A program made the translations under genes and the position numbers. The notes under the pieces were generated by a model. It saw nothing but the letters and a program-made list of their open reading frames with translations, made no database searches and was not told the origin of the DNA. Of a stretch of 61,596 nucleotides of DNA, positions 14,657 to 24,697 are shown piece by piece. Numbering within the stretch: position 1 is the stretch's first letter; each line of letters starts with the position of its first letter. The stretch spans positions 1 to 61,596 of the forward strand of contig JAPLHB010000215.1 in the NCBI GenBank assembly GCA_026389845.1. The letters run 5' to 3'. The stretch is from Chloroflexota bacterium (lineage in GTDB: Bacteria; Chloroflexota; Anaerolineae; CG2-30-64-16).

Positions 14657-17097
14657 AGCACCTTTGGGCGACAGTGGGCCTCCTGCTGATCCTGATCGGC
14701 GCCTGGTTGCCGGCCCCGCGGCCGGTCGGCGCGCAACTCGGCGTTGGACAACTGAGCGGCGAGAACGCGGACGTCGTTCTGATCGTGGATATCTCCGGCA
14801 GCATGCAGCGCAACGACCCCGAAGCGGTGCGTGTGTCGGCCGCCAGGCTGTTCGTGGACCTGGCGCGCGATGGCGACCGGGTCGCCGTTGTGACCATGGG
14901 CGGCCCCACGACAACCGAGGTCAAGATCAAGCTGACTCGGCTTTCGAGTTGGATGGATAACACGAGTTTCGGCCGCCGCCAGATGAAACAGGACCTGGAG
15001 ACGCTGGCTAACGCACCGGGCGAGAATACGTTCATGGGCAAGGCGCTCGACCTGGCCTACGACATCCTGGAAAAGACGGAGCCGGGCCGCCTGCAATACG
15101 TGGTCATGTTGACCGACGGCCTACCCACGGGCGAGTCCGCCAATGCCCTAACGGACGCCCTCGACCGCTACCGTCGAAAGCACTACTGGCGGATCTTTCC
15201 GGTGGCGTTGGGCAAGGAAATTGACTACGCGTTCCTGCAGGACAAAGTGGCCGCGCCGACTAACGGCGTTGCGTTCAAGGCGGCCACCCCAGCCGACCTG
15301 ATTCGCGTCTACACCGAAATCTTCGCGCTTACGCGCGAGAACCACTACGTCAACTGGGTGAAGGTGACGCCGGGTGCGCTCCAGAAGATCGGCACGATCA
15401 CAGCAGCCCAACAGCTCACCAACCTGGCAATCGTCATTCCCAAGATGGCTCACCAGCCCGAGGTGGAGGTGTTGGCCGCGCCGAACGGCAAGAACTTCGC
15501 CGATCCGGCCGCGCGGCCGAACACTTATTGGGCCGATGACCCACGCTACGAGGTCTACATCATCCCGCGTGAGAGCCTGGCGTTGGAAGGTCAATGGGCC
15601 ATTCGCCTGAAGAGTCCCGCCGAGGTCGAGATTGCCCTGCTAGCGCGCTCCAACCTGGCGATCCAGTTGCAGACGCCCGCCCCCCGCGCACCCTGGGACG
15701 AGTTGTCGGAGCGTTACTACCCGGAGGGGGAGCCGCTCTACGTTCGGATGGGCGTCCAGCGGTATCTGACCGGCATCGAGGCGATTCTGGCCCAGGTCTC
15801 GCAGCAGCAGGGCCAGAATCTCAACTACCAACTCTACCTGACGCCGGCCGTGCTGCTAGATCAAGCCAATGCGCGGCCTTTGATCCTGCGCGATGACGGC
15901 CAATTCAGCGATTTCGAGCGAGACGACGGGGTGTACAGCGCCCGCGCGTCCAAACCGCTAGCATCCGGCCACTACACGCTGGAGTTTGAGCTTCCGGGTC
16001 TGAAATCGAACACGCTGCGTCTCATCAAGCGCCGCGCCATCGAAGTGCTGCCGTTGCCGCGGGTGCAGATGAAGCTGCCGGACGGCCCGGTCAGTCCTGG
16101 GACGGTGGCGTTGGATATCGCTTTCACCCAGGCAGCCGGCAGCGGCGCGCCGACGCTGAACGACAATCTGCTGGTGCAGGTGCGCGAACCGGATGGTCAC
16201 GTCTATTCGGCGCCGGCCGTCCAGAGCGGCGATCGCTACCGGGTGCAGATCAACGCGGCGAAAGCCGGGCGTTACTACCTGGCCGCTCTGGCCAGCGTCA
16301 CTGCCCAGGTCGGTAGCCGCTCGATCCCTTACTCCACCTACGACGAGCGCGAACTGGTGGTTGCCAGGCCTGAAATCAGCGCGCGCGCCGTCGCGAGCGA
16401 TCTCGGCGTGCGCAGCGAGCTGGCCGACCTGCGGGTGAAGGTGACGCTCACCTCCAACAGCCTGAAAGCCGAGACGCTGCGGGTGCGCGTGGCCGACTTG
16501 AGCGATGCGACGGTGGTCCCGGCGACCGTCTCCATCGGAGCCAAAGAGAACAAAACGATCGAGTTCAGCATCGGGACGACGACGTTGGCGACGGCCGGCG
16601 GCGGCACGTTTGCGCTGGTGTTCAGCGCGGGAGACGCCGCAGCCATGACCGACGAGCGCGTGACCTTCTCGTACGAGGTAGCCCAGGCCATCGAGGTCTC
16701 GTCGCCCAAGACCGATCTGGGGAAGTTCTCGAATCTGTCCAACTTGAAGGTGCAGTTGCGGGCCAGATCGGCCTCGCCGCGGGAGGAGGCCCTGACGGTG
16801 CGCGTCGAGGGGCTGGGCGAGAGCGCCGAAGTCTTTCCGAACACGTTGGTCGTCCCACCCAAGGAAGAAACCGCCTTCACCTTGCTCATCAAGGGCGCCA
16901 AGTCGGGGTTCACCGGGCCGCGCCGGTTCGACGTGATGTTGGAGCCGGCAAACAGCGGCATCAGCGTTAAGCCGGAGCGCGTGACCTTCAGCTACGAGCT
17001 GCCGAAACTCGGTGGACCAGGTCCGGCGATCGCGGTAATCGGTCTGTTGATCGTCGGAGGATTGGTGGCCTTCTTGATTCTCAGGCGTAGGCGATAA
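14650..17097 (+). CDS. vWA-domain membrane protein with Ig-like repeats (tad locus)
   Basis: The start ATG at 14650 lies inside the end of the preceding gene. The 815-residue protein has a signal peptide (1-28), a vWA domain with perfect MIDAS DISGS (47-51) and TDG motif, then several beta domains (about 330-780) with two CARDB/Ig-like repeats that both contain 'RVTFSYE', and a C-terminal TM helix followed by RRRR. vWA proteins with MIDAS bind ligands through a divalent metal and occur as minor pilus components or adhesins in other Tad/type IV systems. This could be a tip or anchoring adhesin (inference). Confidence 0.85.
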   Translation: MLKHLWATVGLLLILIGAWLPAPRPVGAQLGVGQLSGENADVVLIVDISGSMQRNDPEAVRVSAARLFVDLARDGDRVAVVTMGGPTTTEVKIKLTRLSSWMDNTSFGRRQMKQDLETLANAPGENTFMGKALDLAYDILEKTEPGRLQYVVMLTDGLPTGESANALTDALDRYRRKHYWRIFPVALGKEIDYAFLQDKVAAPTNGVAFKAATPADLIRVYTEIFALTRENHYVNWVKVTPGALQKIGTITAAQQLTNLAIVIPKMAHQPEVEVLAAPNGKNFADPAARPNTYWADDPRYEVYIIPRESLALEGQWAIRLKSPAEVEIALLARSNLAIQLQTPAPRAPWDELSERYYPEGEPLYVRMGVQRYLTGIEAILAQVSQQQGQNLNYQLYLTPAVLLDQANARPLILRDDGQFSDFERDDGVYSARASKPLASGHYTLEFELPGLKSNTLRLIKRRAIEVLPLPRVQMKLPDGPVSPGTVALDIAFTQAAGSGAPTLNDNLLVQVREPDGHVYSAPAVQSGDRYRVQINAAKAGRYYLAALASVTAQVGSRSIPYSTYDERELVVARPEISARAVASDLGVRSELADLRVKVTLTSNSLKAETLRVRVADLSDATVVPATVSIGAKENKTIEFSIGTTTLATAGGGTFALVFSAGDAAAMTDERVTFSYEVAQAIEVSSPKTDLGKFSNLSNLKVQLRARSASPREEALTVRVEGLGESAEVFPNTLVVPPKEETAFTLLIKGAKSGFTGPRRFDVMLEPANSGISVKPERVTFSYELPKLGGPGPAIAVIGLLIVGGLVAFLILRRRR

Positions 17098-17107
17098 GAG
17101 ACTATCT

Positions 17108-18052
17108 ATGAGCACACTGGTCGTTTTCGCTGCCGCTTTGACGATTCTGACCGCCGCGCTGGCGCTGCTCTACATCGGCGCGTTCAGCTACGCGCGGCTG
17201 CGCTTCAATCGCCGCATGTTGAACCTGGGCGGCGCCGAGGAGGTGAAGACACAGCGCCCCAGCGACTGGCGCCACGTCACCACGCCGCTGGAGGGCACCA
17301 GGTGGGGCAAGAAGACGCAGGAGGCTTTGCGCCTGGCCGATCTCGACGTTACACCGACTGTCTATTGGGTTGCGCGCCTCTTGCTCATCGGGGGTCTGTA
17401 CGTGGCGTTGGGCGGGATCCTGGGGCTGAACACAGGCGTGGACCTGGTGGCTTCGGTCCTGGGCGCTTCTCTGATCGTGCGCTCCTATCTGAAATCGCGC
17501 CAGGATCACTACATCGCCTCGTTCGATGCCCAGATGCCGGAGGTGGCTCTGCTCATGGGCAACTCGCTGCGCGCTGGTCTCTCGGTGCTGCAAGCATTCG
17601 AGGTGGCGGCCGAGCGCATGGCGCGCCCGGCGAGTCGCGAGTTCGACCGGGTGGCCCGCGAAATCCGGCTCGGCAAGAGCCTGGATGACTCCATGCTGGG
17701 GATGCTCGACCGGTTGCCGAGCGAAGAACTGCGCCTGATGGTGACGACGATCCTGATCCAGCGGGTGGCCGGCGGCAACCTGGCCCATGCCCTTTCCGTC
17801 ATGTCTGATGCGATCTCCGCCCGGTTCAAGTTGCGGGACGAGGTGCGTACCATGACCGCGGAGGCCCGCTATTCGGGCATGATCCTGGTGGTGATGCCGT
17901 TCGCGGTGTTGGGCATCTTGAACCAGTTGATGGAAGGGGCCGTGGGGCAGTTTCTGGGCAACCCTGTCGGCTGGGTGATCGGGGGCCTCTTCGTCGGTGT
18001 GCTGATCCTGGGCTTCACTTTGATCAGCCGGGTCTCCAGGGTGCAGGTGTGA
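17108..18052 (+). CDS. tadB: TadB-like inner-membrane platform protein (T2SSF family)
   Basis: 314 residues with TM segments at about 3-25, 95-130, 255-275 and 285-307 and a T2SSF domain in the middle (MPEVALLMGNSLRAGLSVLQAF, partial). TadB and TadC form the membrane platform that couples the ATPase to pilin polymerisation. It sits 10 bases after the vWA gene and is followed by tadC 22 bases on. Confidence 0.9.
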   Translation: MSTLVVFAAALTILTAALALLYIGAFSYARLRFNRRMLNLGGAEEVKTQRPSDWRHVTTPLEGTRWGKKTQEALRLADLDVTPTVYWVARLLLIGGLYVALGGILGLNTGVDLVASVLGASLIVRSYLKSRQDHYIASFDAQMPEVALLMGNSLRAGLSVLQAFEVAAERMARPASREFDRVAREIRLGKSLDDSMLGMLDRLPSEELRLMVTTILIQRVAGGNLAHALSVMSDAISARFKLRDEVRTMTAEARYSGMILVVMPFAVLGILNQLMEGAVGQFLGNPVGWVIGGLFVGVLILGFTLISRVSRVQV

Positions 18053-18074
18053 CAATCTTTCACGGAGCGTCCTT

Positions 18075-18980
18075 ATGGTGGTCGTAGCTTTCATCACGGC
18101 CTTCGCGACGGTGTTTTTGTTGGTCACCGGCTACGTGTACGTGCGCACGCCCTCCCGGCTGCAGCAGCGGATCGTAACGTACACGGGCGCCAGCGGTCCG
18201 GGCCTCGTCGCGGGCAAGCCCAGCTACTACCAGCGCCGGTTGCGGCCTTATGCGCAGCGCCTGGGCCGAGCCACGCGGCCGCTCAAGCGTTTCGTCCAGC
18301 CGGGCGAGTGGGATCGGCGACTGGCGTGGGCGGGCTATCCAGGGGGAATTTTGACGAGCGAAGAGCTGCTGGGCCTGCAATGGATCTTGTGCCTGGCCGG
18401 GGCCTTCCTCTTGCTGCCCGCGATCGTCAACACGGGGCCGTTCCTGACCCTCTTTGGGGTGGTGTTCGGCCTCGGTCTGCCGCTGATCTGGGTGGATGCC
18501 CGGGCCTCCGAACGGCAGCGCAAGGTCAACCAGGCCGTGCCCGACGCCCTGGACGTCCTCACGATCTGCGTGCAGGCCGGCCTGGGCTTCGACTCGGCGC
18601 TCTGGCAAATCGTCGAGCGCACGACGGGACCGCTGAGCGAGGAGCTGGGCCGGTTCCTGCATGAGCTGAAGATCGGCGTGCCGCGCGCGGAGTGCTTCAA
18701 CCGGCTGCTGGAGCGCACGAACTCCAATGAGCTGCGTATCTTGATTGGCGCCTTGGTTCAGGCGCAACAACTGGGCGTGCCCATTGCGCAGACGCTGGAA
18801 GAGCAGGCAGCCGATATGCGCACGCGACGCATTCAGCGGGCGCGGGAGGAGGGCGCCAAAGCGTCGCCCAAGATCGCGCTGATCACGACGATCCTGATCG
18901 CGCCGGCGGTCATGTGCATCTTTTTGGCGGTGATGATCTACAACATGGTAGGGCAGTTCACCAACCTGTTTGGCCGGTAA
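18075..18980 (+). CDS. tadC: TadC-like inner-membrane platform protein (T2SSF family)
   Basis: 301 residues with an N-terminal TM, a paired TM region at about 100-140, a T2SSF core (VPDALDVLTICVQAGLGFD, about 155-173; GVPIAQTLEEQA) and a C-terminal TM (280-300). GGAG lies 7 bases before the ATG. Partner of the preceding TadB in the Flp pilus machine. Confidence 0.9.
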   Translation: MVVVAFITAFATVFLLVTGYVYVRTPSRLQQRIVTYTGASGPGLVAGKPSYYQRRLRPYAQRLGRATRPLKRFVQPGEWDRRLAWAGYPGGILTSEELLGLQWILCLAGAFLLLPAIVNTGPFLTLFGVVFGLGLPLIWVDARASERQRKVNQAVPDALDVLTICVQAGLGFDSALWQIVERTTGPLSEELGRFLHELKIGVPRAECFNRLLERTNSNELRILIGALVQAQQLGVPIAQTLEEQAADMRTRRIQRAREEGAKASPKIALITTILIAPAVMCIFLAVMIYNMVGQFTNLFGR

Positions 18981-19130
18981 CGGTGGCTATCGTCGCTCGC
19001 TGCAGGGGCAGGCGGACGGCGGTTCTCATAAGAATGCAGCGGGAGTGGTCTCAAATCGGCCCCGATCACACCATCGCAAGCGTCCCGCGACCGTGGGGGC
19101 TTGCCGAATAACCCAAGAGGAGGATCCAAT

Positions 19131-19334
19131 ATGATGTGGCAGTTGTTTGCGGCGGCCCTGCGCCCCCTCCGGCGTGAGGATGGCATCGAGAACGTCGAAT
19201 GGATCGCGTTGGCCGCTATCATCCTGGTCATGCTCGTCGTCGTCGGCAGCATGTTGAAGGTCGGCGGGCAGCCTATCGGCCAACTGATCGTCGACCAAAT
19301 CTTATCCTGGCTTGGCCTCTGGGCTCCAAGCTGA
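19131..19334 (+). CDS. flp: Flp-type pilin (major pilin candidate)
   Basis: 67 residues. The Flp prepilin site reads DG|IENVEW followed by a hydrophobic helix IALAAIILVMLVVV: Gly at -1 and Glu at +5 as in the family, with Trp at +6 instead of Tyr. A strong GAGGAGGA lies 7 bases before the ATG, consistent with high expression. The likely processing enzyme is the prepilin peptidase encoded at 30044. A long hairpin follows the gene. Confidence 0.88.
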   Translation: MMWQLFAAALRPLRREDGIENVEWIALAAIILVMLVVVGSMLKVGGQPIGQLIVDQILSWLGLWAPS

Positions 19335-19406
19335 GCCGGGCAGAGCACTGAAAGTGTCCTAAATCCCACTCTCGCTGTTGTCTCTGTTCTGAAGCTCCGC
19401 CCGCGG

Positions 19407-19444
19407 GTCAGCAGGGGCGGCTGGTTGGCCGCCCCTCTGCTGAC
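19407..19444 (+). other. Strong stem-loop downstream of the pilin gene
   Basis: Arms GTCAGCAG...GGGCGGC pair around a 6-base loop, with a 2-base bulge. No T-run follows. Position between the pilin gene and tadE fits an mRNA-stabilising or partial-termination hairpin that lets pilin be expressed above downstream genes. Confidence 0.6.
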
Positions 19445-19492
19445 GTGATGCTGCGGCGGCAGCGGATAATCTCTTGATGTCTGGGGAGCGAC

Positions 19493-19936
19493 ATGACCCG
19501 CCTCTTACTCTGGGCCGGCCGGGCCAGGCGCAGCATCAACGCTCTCGGGCGCTGCGCGGCCGACGAGCGCGGCGTGGAAGTCGTCGAGGGCATCGGCATG
19601 TTCCTGCTGCTCCTGATGATGGGGCTGATCATCTGGCAGTTCATGATCATCGGCCACCAGATGATCGTGGTCGCGGACGCGGCTCGGCATGGCGCGCGTT
19701 CCGCGGCCGCACACCGCAGTTGTTGGTTAGCCATCGAGGAGTCGGTCTTCCCGCAGAACTTCTACACGCTGCCCTCTTGCGAGTCGTGCGGAGGCTCCGG
19801 CGACCCGGTGAAGGCCAAGGTGACCTTGTTCACGCGCACGGTGTTTCTGCCGACCGCCAGCGACGCCTGGCGGCGCATCGGCTTCGGTTGGATCTGGTTT
19901 GACACGCAAGCAACCTTCCGGTGCGAGCCGGAATAG
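19493..19936 (+). CDS. tadE: TadE-like pseudopilin
   Basis: 147 residues with the prepilin-like N-terminus DERG|VEVVEGIGMF (Glu at +5) and a hydrophobic helix, followed by the TadE-typical MIVVADAARHGARSAA. The C-terminal region is Cys-rich (CESCGG). GGGGAG lies 5 bases before the ATG. Pseudopilins of this family are minor components needed for pilus biogenesis. Confidence 0.85.
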   Translation: MTRLLLWAGRARRSINALGRCAADERGVEVVEGIGMFLLLLMMGLIIWQFMIIGHQMIVVADAARHGARSAAAHRSCWLAIEESVFPQNFYTLPSCESCGGSGDPVKAKVTLFTRTVFLPTASDAWRRIGFGWIWFDTQATFRCEPE

Positions 19937-19980
19937 GACGTTGGCGCCAGGTGTCAGGCGCTACGAGGGAGGTTTGCAAG

Positions 19981-22900
19981 ATGATACGCTATCGCCTTTT
20001 GCTCATTTTCGGCGTCTTTGCAGCCGGAGTGCTGTTGATCGGCCTGGCGGCAGGCAGCGGCGCGTTCGCTGCTGCGAGCCAGCAACAGCCTGGCGCCGAC
20101 GCGACGCGCCCAGCGGACGAACGCCTCTCCGAACCATGGCCTACACCGATCCCAACCAACACGCCGATCCCTACCAATACGCCGTTTCGGACGAACACGC
20201 CGATCAAGACGAATACGCCGATCAAGACCAACACACCGGTCATCACGAACACTCCAATCAAGACCAATACGCCGATCAAGACCAACACACCAAACAAGAC
20301 CAACACACCAAACAAGACGAACACGCCAATCAAGACGAACACACCAAATAAGACGAACACGCCAATGAAATCGCCAACGCCGAACAAGACGCCAACGCGG
20401 ATCATCACCCCGACACCCGGAGCGCCGCAGATCAGGAGCATTACGGCTCAGGGAGTTGGCACGGCTGGGAACAACCCGCAGACGGGGAGTGTGGTACGGT
20501 TGCAGGCAGTCATTGATGTGCCAGCCGGATACGAGTTGACCGCGTGTAGTTGGACGGGCAATCTCACGCCAGGGCAAGGCGCAGTAGGAAACGGCTGTCT
20601 TTACGAGTACACACCCTTGACGGGAGATGGGCCTGCCGTCGCCACGTATGGGTCGAAAAACGTGACCCTCACAGTGTCCTACCGGAAGACAGCTACCGGC
20701 CAGACCGGTCAGACCTGGAAGAGCTACACCTACAAGGTCTTCTTCAACAAGAGTAATGACGACGATGGAGACGGAAATCCCAACTGGTTCGAGTACTGGG
20801 GTGATGATGGCGCGGTTCCAGGCTTGAAGGCCAGCGACGTGCTGTACGATCCGACCCTTGGGAGCAGCACCTGGGGAAGTTGGAGTTCTTCGGACGACAA
20901 GATCCGCATCGGAGGCGCCGCGTCGGAGACGCATTATCCCGGCGGGATCAATGTTCCGGCAACGACGATTTGCCCGGGCGGCAGCTTCGGCGGCGCCCAG
21001 GGCATTGACTGCGCGACCGAAGTGGTGGAGCACGAAGGCCGGCACAAGTGGATCTATCACAACTGGGATGCTGGCGGGAGCTGGGCCGGCAAGACGGATT
21101 CGGACCGCGGGAAGCCGAATTCTGATTACAACGACAGCCTGCCTGATGACTACGAGATCTCCACGACACGCACCGCCACTACCACGGTTGACAGTTGCAA
21201 CCTGGCGACCTACAAGAAGGCAACGTACAAGTACTACGGCGACAACGAGTGGGCCGTGATGACCTACAGCAACGGACGGACCGGGACCGCCAGCAACGAC
21301 TGGGCCAACCCCGGCAAGCAAAGCGTTCCCCCCTTCGCGATCATCGCCCAGGCAGGCGCGCTCATGCTCGAGTCTGGCGCGCCGAGCGGCCGAGCCGTGC
21401 CCAGGGCTTCGTCTATCACACCCATCTCGTGGGCTGACGAGATAGCACGGTTGACGGGCAGCTACTCGGATTCGGGCGTGGACGCCGACGGCGACGGTCG
21501 GTTCGATAGCTTGAGACTGTCCGTAGGTGTCCAGATTACCGAAACGGAGCTGTATAATGTGGTGGCCTGGCTGGAAGATGGGACGGGAAGCCAGATCACC
21601 TGGGCTAACAAACAGCAAACCCTCAGCCCAGGCGTTCATACGGTCGAGCTGTCCTTCAGCGGGTTGGCGATCAGAAACGCGGGTCTCGATGGGCTATACA
21701 ACGTCTCACGGGTGGAGTTGCGCGTGAGCGACGCTGAGATGCTGGCTGACGCGAGTGACGATGCGTACGTGACGGCCGCGTATCGCTACACGGACTTTGC
21801 CGTCCCGGATGTTGCATTGGCAGGAAGCTATAGCGATGCAGGCGTGGACACGAGCGGAGATGGCCTGTACGATCTGTTGCGGATCGCTGTCACCCTCGAC
21901 GCCAACCGTGCCGGCACTTACGCGGTAGTCGGTGAGCTTCTCGGTGCCGACCCCATCGCTGTCGCCAGGGCCACGGTTACACTCTCTGCGGGGAGACAGA
22001 CCGTGCATCTGGACTTCGATGGTCGGCTGATCTTCCAGGCGCGACAGGATGGCCCGTACCATCTGCGGGCTGTGCGCATCGAGGACGCGTCCGGTCATCG
22101 GATAGACTTTCGTTACGACGCGCATACGACAGCCTTCTATCCCTACTCGCAGTTTCAACACACGGGGACCGCGATTGATGCTGCCAGCTACACCGATCAT
22201 GGCGTAGACAGCGATGCGGATGGCGACTTCGACGCTCTGCGCGTCGAGTTTCGAGTGGACGCGACTCAAGCCGGCACCTACCGGCTCCTGGCCACTTTGA
22301 GCACGCAAGAGGGAGCGCCGATTGCCCAGGCAGCTCAAGATCTCAGCCTGACGGTGGGCGCCAATCAGATAGGCGTGGACTTCCCAGGTACCGCGATCAA
22401 TGCCATGCAGGTGAACGGCCCATACCAGGTGACGTCTGTTGCTCTCACGGATGCGGGAGGGACGCTTGTTGACTACCAGCAGGTCGCGCATACTACCCAG
22501 GCCTATAGTTTTGCGGATTTCGCGCCGCAACTCGTATCTTTGACGGGCGATTTGCACGACCGCGGCCGTGACGTTGACGGCGATGGCCTCTACGACTACC
22601 TGGACGTAGACGTCGGTATCAACGTAGGCGAAGCAGGCGTCATCGGCGCCGGCGCGCGCCTGGTTGACAGCACGGGACGGACGATCGAGTGGGCAGAAAG
22701 CAGCGCGGAGTTGAGCGCGGCTAACGCCCAGACGATCACTCTATCTTTCACCGGTCAGCGGATTCTGCTTAACGGCAGAGATGGCCCGTTTGAGATGCAC
22801 GACCTCCTGGCCTACCATGCTGCTGATCCAGAACAAGCAGTTTCTGCTGCTCAAACTTACACAACGGCCGGTTATAGCTATCTCGACTTTGAACGGCTGG

Positions 22901-24681
22901 GGATGTATCTCCCAATTGTCCTGCGTAGCCAGATGGATTATCTGACAAACGCGGCTCAACCGGCGGCTTTTGCAGGTTCGTCGAGCGCGCGTGATTCCAG
23001 CGACATCCCGTGGCCAACCCCGATCCCGACGCCAACGCGCATCCTCACCAACACGCCGATGAGGACGAACACGCCGATCAAGACGAACACGCCGATGCCG
23101 ACGAACACGCCGATGCCGACCAACACGCCGATGAACACGGTGACACCGTTTATCACTCCAACTCCAACCGTCTGCGCGGTGGACATGGGCTTCCGACCGA
23201 ACCCCAATGGCTATAGCTTTGAGAATTGGGGCAAGTCCCCTGATGGTGTCACCGATTTCCGGACTGAGGATCTGGTGCGGATGTTCGGGAAAAGTGCGGT
23301 GTATCTCCAGATTTTCGGAAAGTCCTTCATGAACCCACTGGCCTCGCTGTGGTATTCCTGGGTGACTTCGCAGATGAACGGCGGACACTGCGACGGCTTC
23401 ACCACGACGAGCCTACGATTCTTCAAAGGACTGGACAGCGTGGCGACCTTTCAATCGGGGGCAAGCACAACTCACGATCTGACGTTTGCCAGCGCGCGAC
23501 ATCACATCTCCTACTATTGGGTGCTGCAGGTGCCCAAGCCCGTAAGCGCTGCGCGAGATCAGGCGCTCCAGAGTACCCCCCATCAGGTGCTTGATCAGTT
23601 ATGTCTGGCGATGTCGAACGGCGCGCCTAACCCCACCTCGCTGATCATCTATGGTCAAGGCGGCGGGCATTCGATTACGCCCTATGCCGTGGAACACCAG
23701 GGTAACGGCGTTTTCTGGGTGAAAGTCTACGACAACAATCACCCGGACGACGCGAATCGTCACGTGGTCGTGGATACGGCTGCCAATACGTGGAGCTATG
23801 ACCTGGGCGGGGCGACCTGGAGCGGCAACGCAAGCTCCCACTCACTTGGCGCCATCCCGATCTCGTATTATGCCGTATCGCCGGTCTGTCCCTGGTGCCT
23901 TTGGCAGCATACCAACGCCCTCGATAATAATGGCGCGAGCGTCGAAGTTTGGTTGGGCGGCCCGGGTCACCTGTTGATCACCGACGCGGAGGGTCGCCGC
24001 ATCGGCTACGTCGCTGACCAGTTCGTGAACGAAATCCCCGGCGCGATTGGCTCTGTGCTGCCAGGCGGGATGGGGGTTGCCAGCGAGCCGATCTATCAGC
24101 TTCCTCTCGATGGCCCTTACACGATCTCGCTCGATGGGCAGACAGTCAGCGGGAGCGGATTGGCGAATGTGACGCAATTCGGGCCAGGCTACGCGGTATC
24201 CGTCAATGGCGTGGCTGTGGGGTCAGGCTCGCAAGATTATCTGACTGTGACGCAGGATGGCACCGGGATATCGTATCAGTCCGCGGCCGATCAGAAGGTC
24301 TCTCTGGCGATGACTTGGGGAGGAGGCGCGGAGGCTATCGAATTTGAGATACAAGGGACTGCGGTTGGCGCGGGGCAGGCCGCAGTGCTGAAGGCTGACG
24401 CATCCAGAGGGCAACTCGTATTCAACAATGGCCGCAGCGGCGGCAGTGAATACGATCTGGTGATCGCGCGTACCAGTGCGGCGGGCCGCCAGGGCTTTCT
24501 GCATTCCGGCATCCATATCGTCTCGGCGGACACTCACTACGTGGCGTATTCGATGTGGCCGGGCACAGGCTCCATGACGCTCTATGTGGATCATGGGAGC
24601 GACGGTACTTTGGATGAAGTTGTGCCCCTGGAGAACGAAACGCGAACCATGTTTCTGCCCCTGTTATCTAGCGGTCTTTGA
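19981..24681 (+). CDS. Large secreted peptidase-like protein with Ca-binding repeats and C39/papain-like domain
   Basis: 1566 residues, GAGGGAGG before the ATG. Signal peptide 1-33; Thr-Pro linker 54-145 built of NTPIKT units; a domain with HEGRH (351-355), matching the HExxH zinc-peptidase signature; four repeats of about 120 residues starting SYSDxGVDxDGDGxxD (about 494, 616, 734, 856) with EF-like Ca loops; a second Thr-Pro linker (1014-1062); and a papain-like domain with GGHCDGF (Cys about 1136), GGGHSITP (His about 1229) and VYDNNHP. The C-terminal 250 residues are beta-rich. It may be a pilus-linked or exported enzyme/adhesin. Placement between two tadE genes suggests co-regulation with the pilus. 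Two peptidase-like centres in one protein is unusual. The activities are not proven. Confidence 0.82.
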   Translation: MIRYRLLLIFGVFAAGVLLIGLAAGSGAFAAASQQQPGADATRPADERLSEPWPTPIPTNTPIPTNTPFRTNTPIKTNTPIKTNTPVITNTPIKTNTPIKTNTPNKTNTPNKTNTPIKTNTPNKTNTPMKSPTPNKTPTRIITPTPGAPQIRSITAQGVGTAGNNPQTGSVVRLQAVIDVPAGYELTACSWTGNLTPGQGAVGNGCLYEYTPLTGDGPAVATYGSKNVTLTVSYRKTATGQTGQTWKSYTYKVFFNKSNDDDGDGNPNWFEYWGDDGAVPGLKASDVLYDPTLGSSTWGSWSSSDDKIRIGGAASETHYPGGINVPATTICPGGSFGGAQGIDCATEVVEHEGRHKWIYHNWDAGGSWAGKTDSDRGKPNSDYNDSLPDDYEISTTRTATTTVDSCNLATYKKATYKYYGDNEWAVMTYSNGRTGTASNDWANPGKQSVPPFAIIAQAGALMLESGAPSGRAVPRASSITPISWADEIARLTGSYSDSGVDADGDGRFDSLRLSVGVQITETELYNVVAWLEDGTGSQITWANKQQTLSPGVHTVELSFSGLAIRNAGLDGLYNVSRVELRVSDAEMLADASDDAYVTAAYRYTDFAVPDVALAGSYSDAGVDTSGDGLYDLLRIAVTLDANRAGTYAVVGELLGADPIAVARATVTLSAGRQTVHLDFDGRLIFQARQDGPYHLRAVRIEDASGHRIDFRYDAHTTAFYPYSQFQHTGTAIDAASYTDHGVDSDADGDFDALRVEFRVDATQAGTYRLLATLSTQEGAPIAQAAQDLSLTVGANQIGVDFPGTAINAMQVNGPYQVTSVALTDAGGTLVDYQQVAHTTQAYSFADFAPQLVSLTGDLHDRGRDVDGDGLYDYLDVDVGINVGEAGVIGAGARLVDSTGRTIEWAESSAELSAANAQTITLSFTGQRILLNGRDGPFEMHDLLAYHAADPEQAVSAAQTYTTAGYSYLDFERLGMYLPIVLRSQMDYLTNAAQPAAFAGSSSARDSSDIPWPTPIPTPTRILTNTPMRTNTPIKTNTPMPTNTPMPTNTPMNTVTPFITPTPTVCAVDMGFRPNPNGYSFENWGKSPDGVTDFRTEDLVRMFGKSAVYLQIFGKSFMNPLASLWYSWVTSQMNGGHCDGFTTTSLRFFKGLDSVATFQSGASTTHDLTFASARHHISYYWVLQVPKPVSAARDQALQSTPHQVLDQLCLAMSNGAPNPTSLIIYGQGGGHSITPYAVEHQGNGVFWVKVYDNNHPDDANRHVVVDTAANTWSYDLGGATWSGNASSHSLGAIPISYYAVSPVCPWCLWQHTNALDNNGASVEVWLGGPGHLLITDAEGRRIGYVADQFVNEIPGAIGSVLPGGMGVASEPIYQLPLDGPYTISLDGQTVSGSGLANVTQFGPGYAVSVNGVAVGSGSQDYLTVTQDGTGISYQSAADQKVSLAMTWGGGAEAIEFEIQGTAVGAGQAAVLKADASRGQLVFNNGRSGGSEYDLVIARTSAAGRQGFLHSGIHIVSADTHYVAYSMWPGTGSMTLYVDHGSDGTLDEVVPLENETRTMFLPLLSSGL
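20141..20415 (+). repeat. NTPIKT-encoding tandem repeat tract
   Basis: Near-perfect 15-18 base units (aagaccaacacacc-like) encode the first Thr-Pro-Lys linker of the 1566-residue secreted protein. A second tract lies at 23020-23165. Prone to slippage, so linker length may vary between strains. Confidence 0.75.
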
Positions 24682-24697
24682 TCCAGGACTGTGAGCC

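Noticed and set aside
20141..20415. CRISPR-like repeat array
   Set aside because: Repeats are short, contiguous, in frame and encode NTPIKT units; there are no unique spacers of constant size.
19954..21639. Minus-strand frame of 561 codons
   Set aside because: Antisense to the secreted peptidase-like protein, reflecting its repeats.
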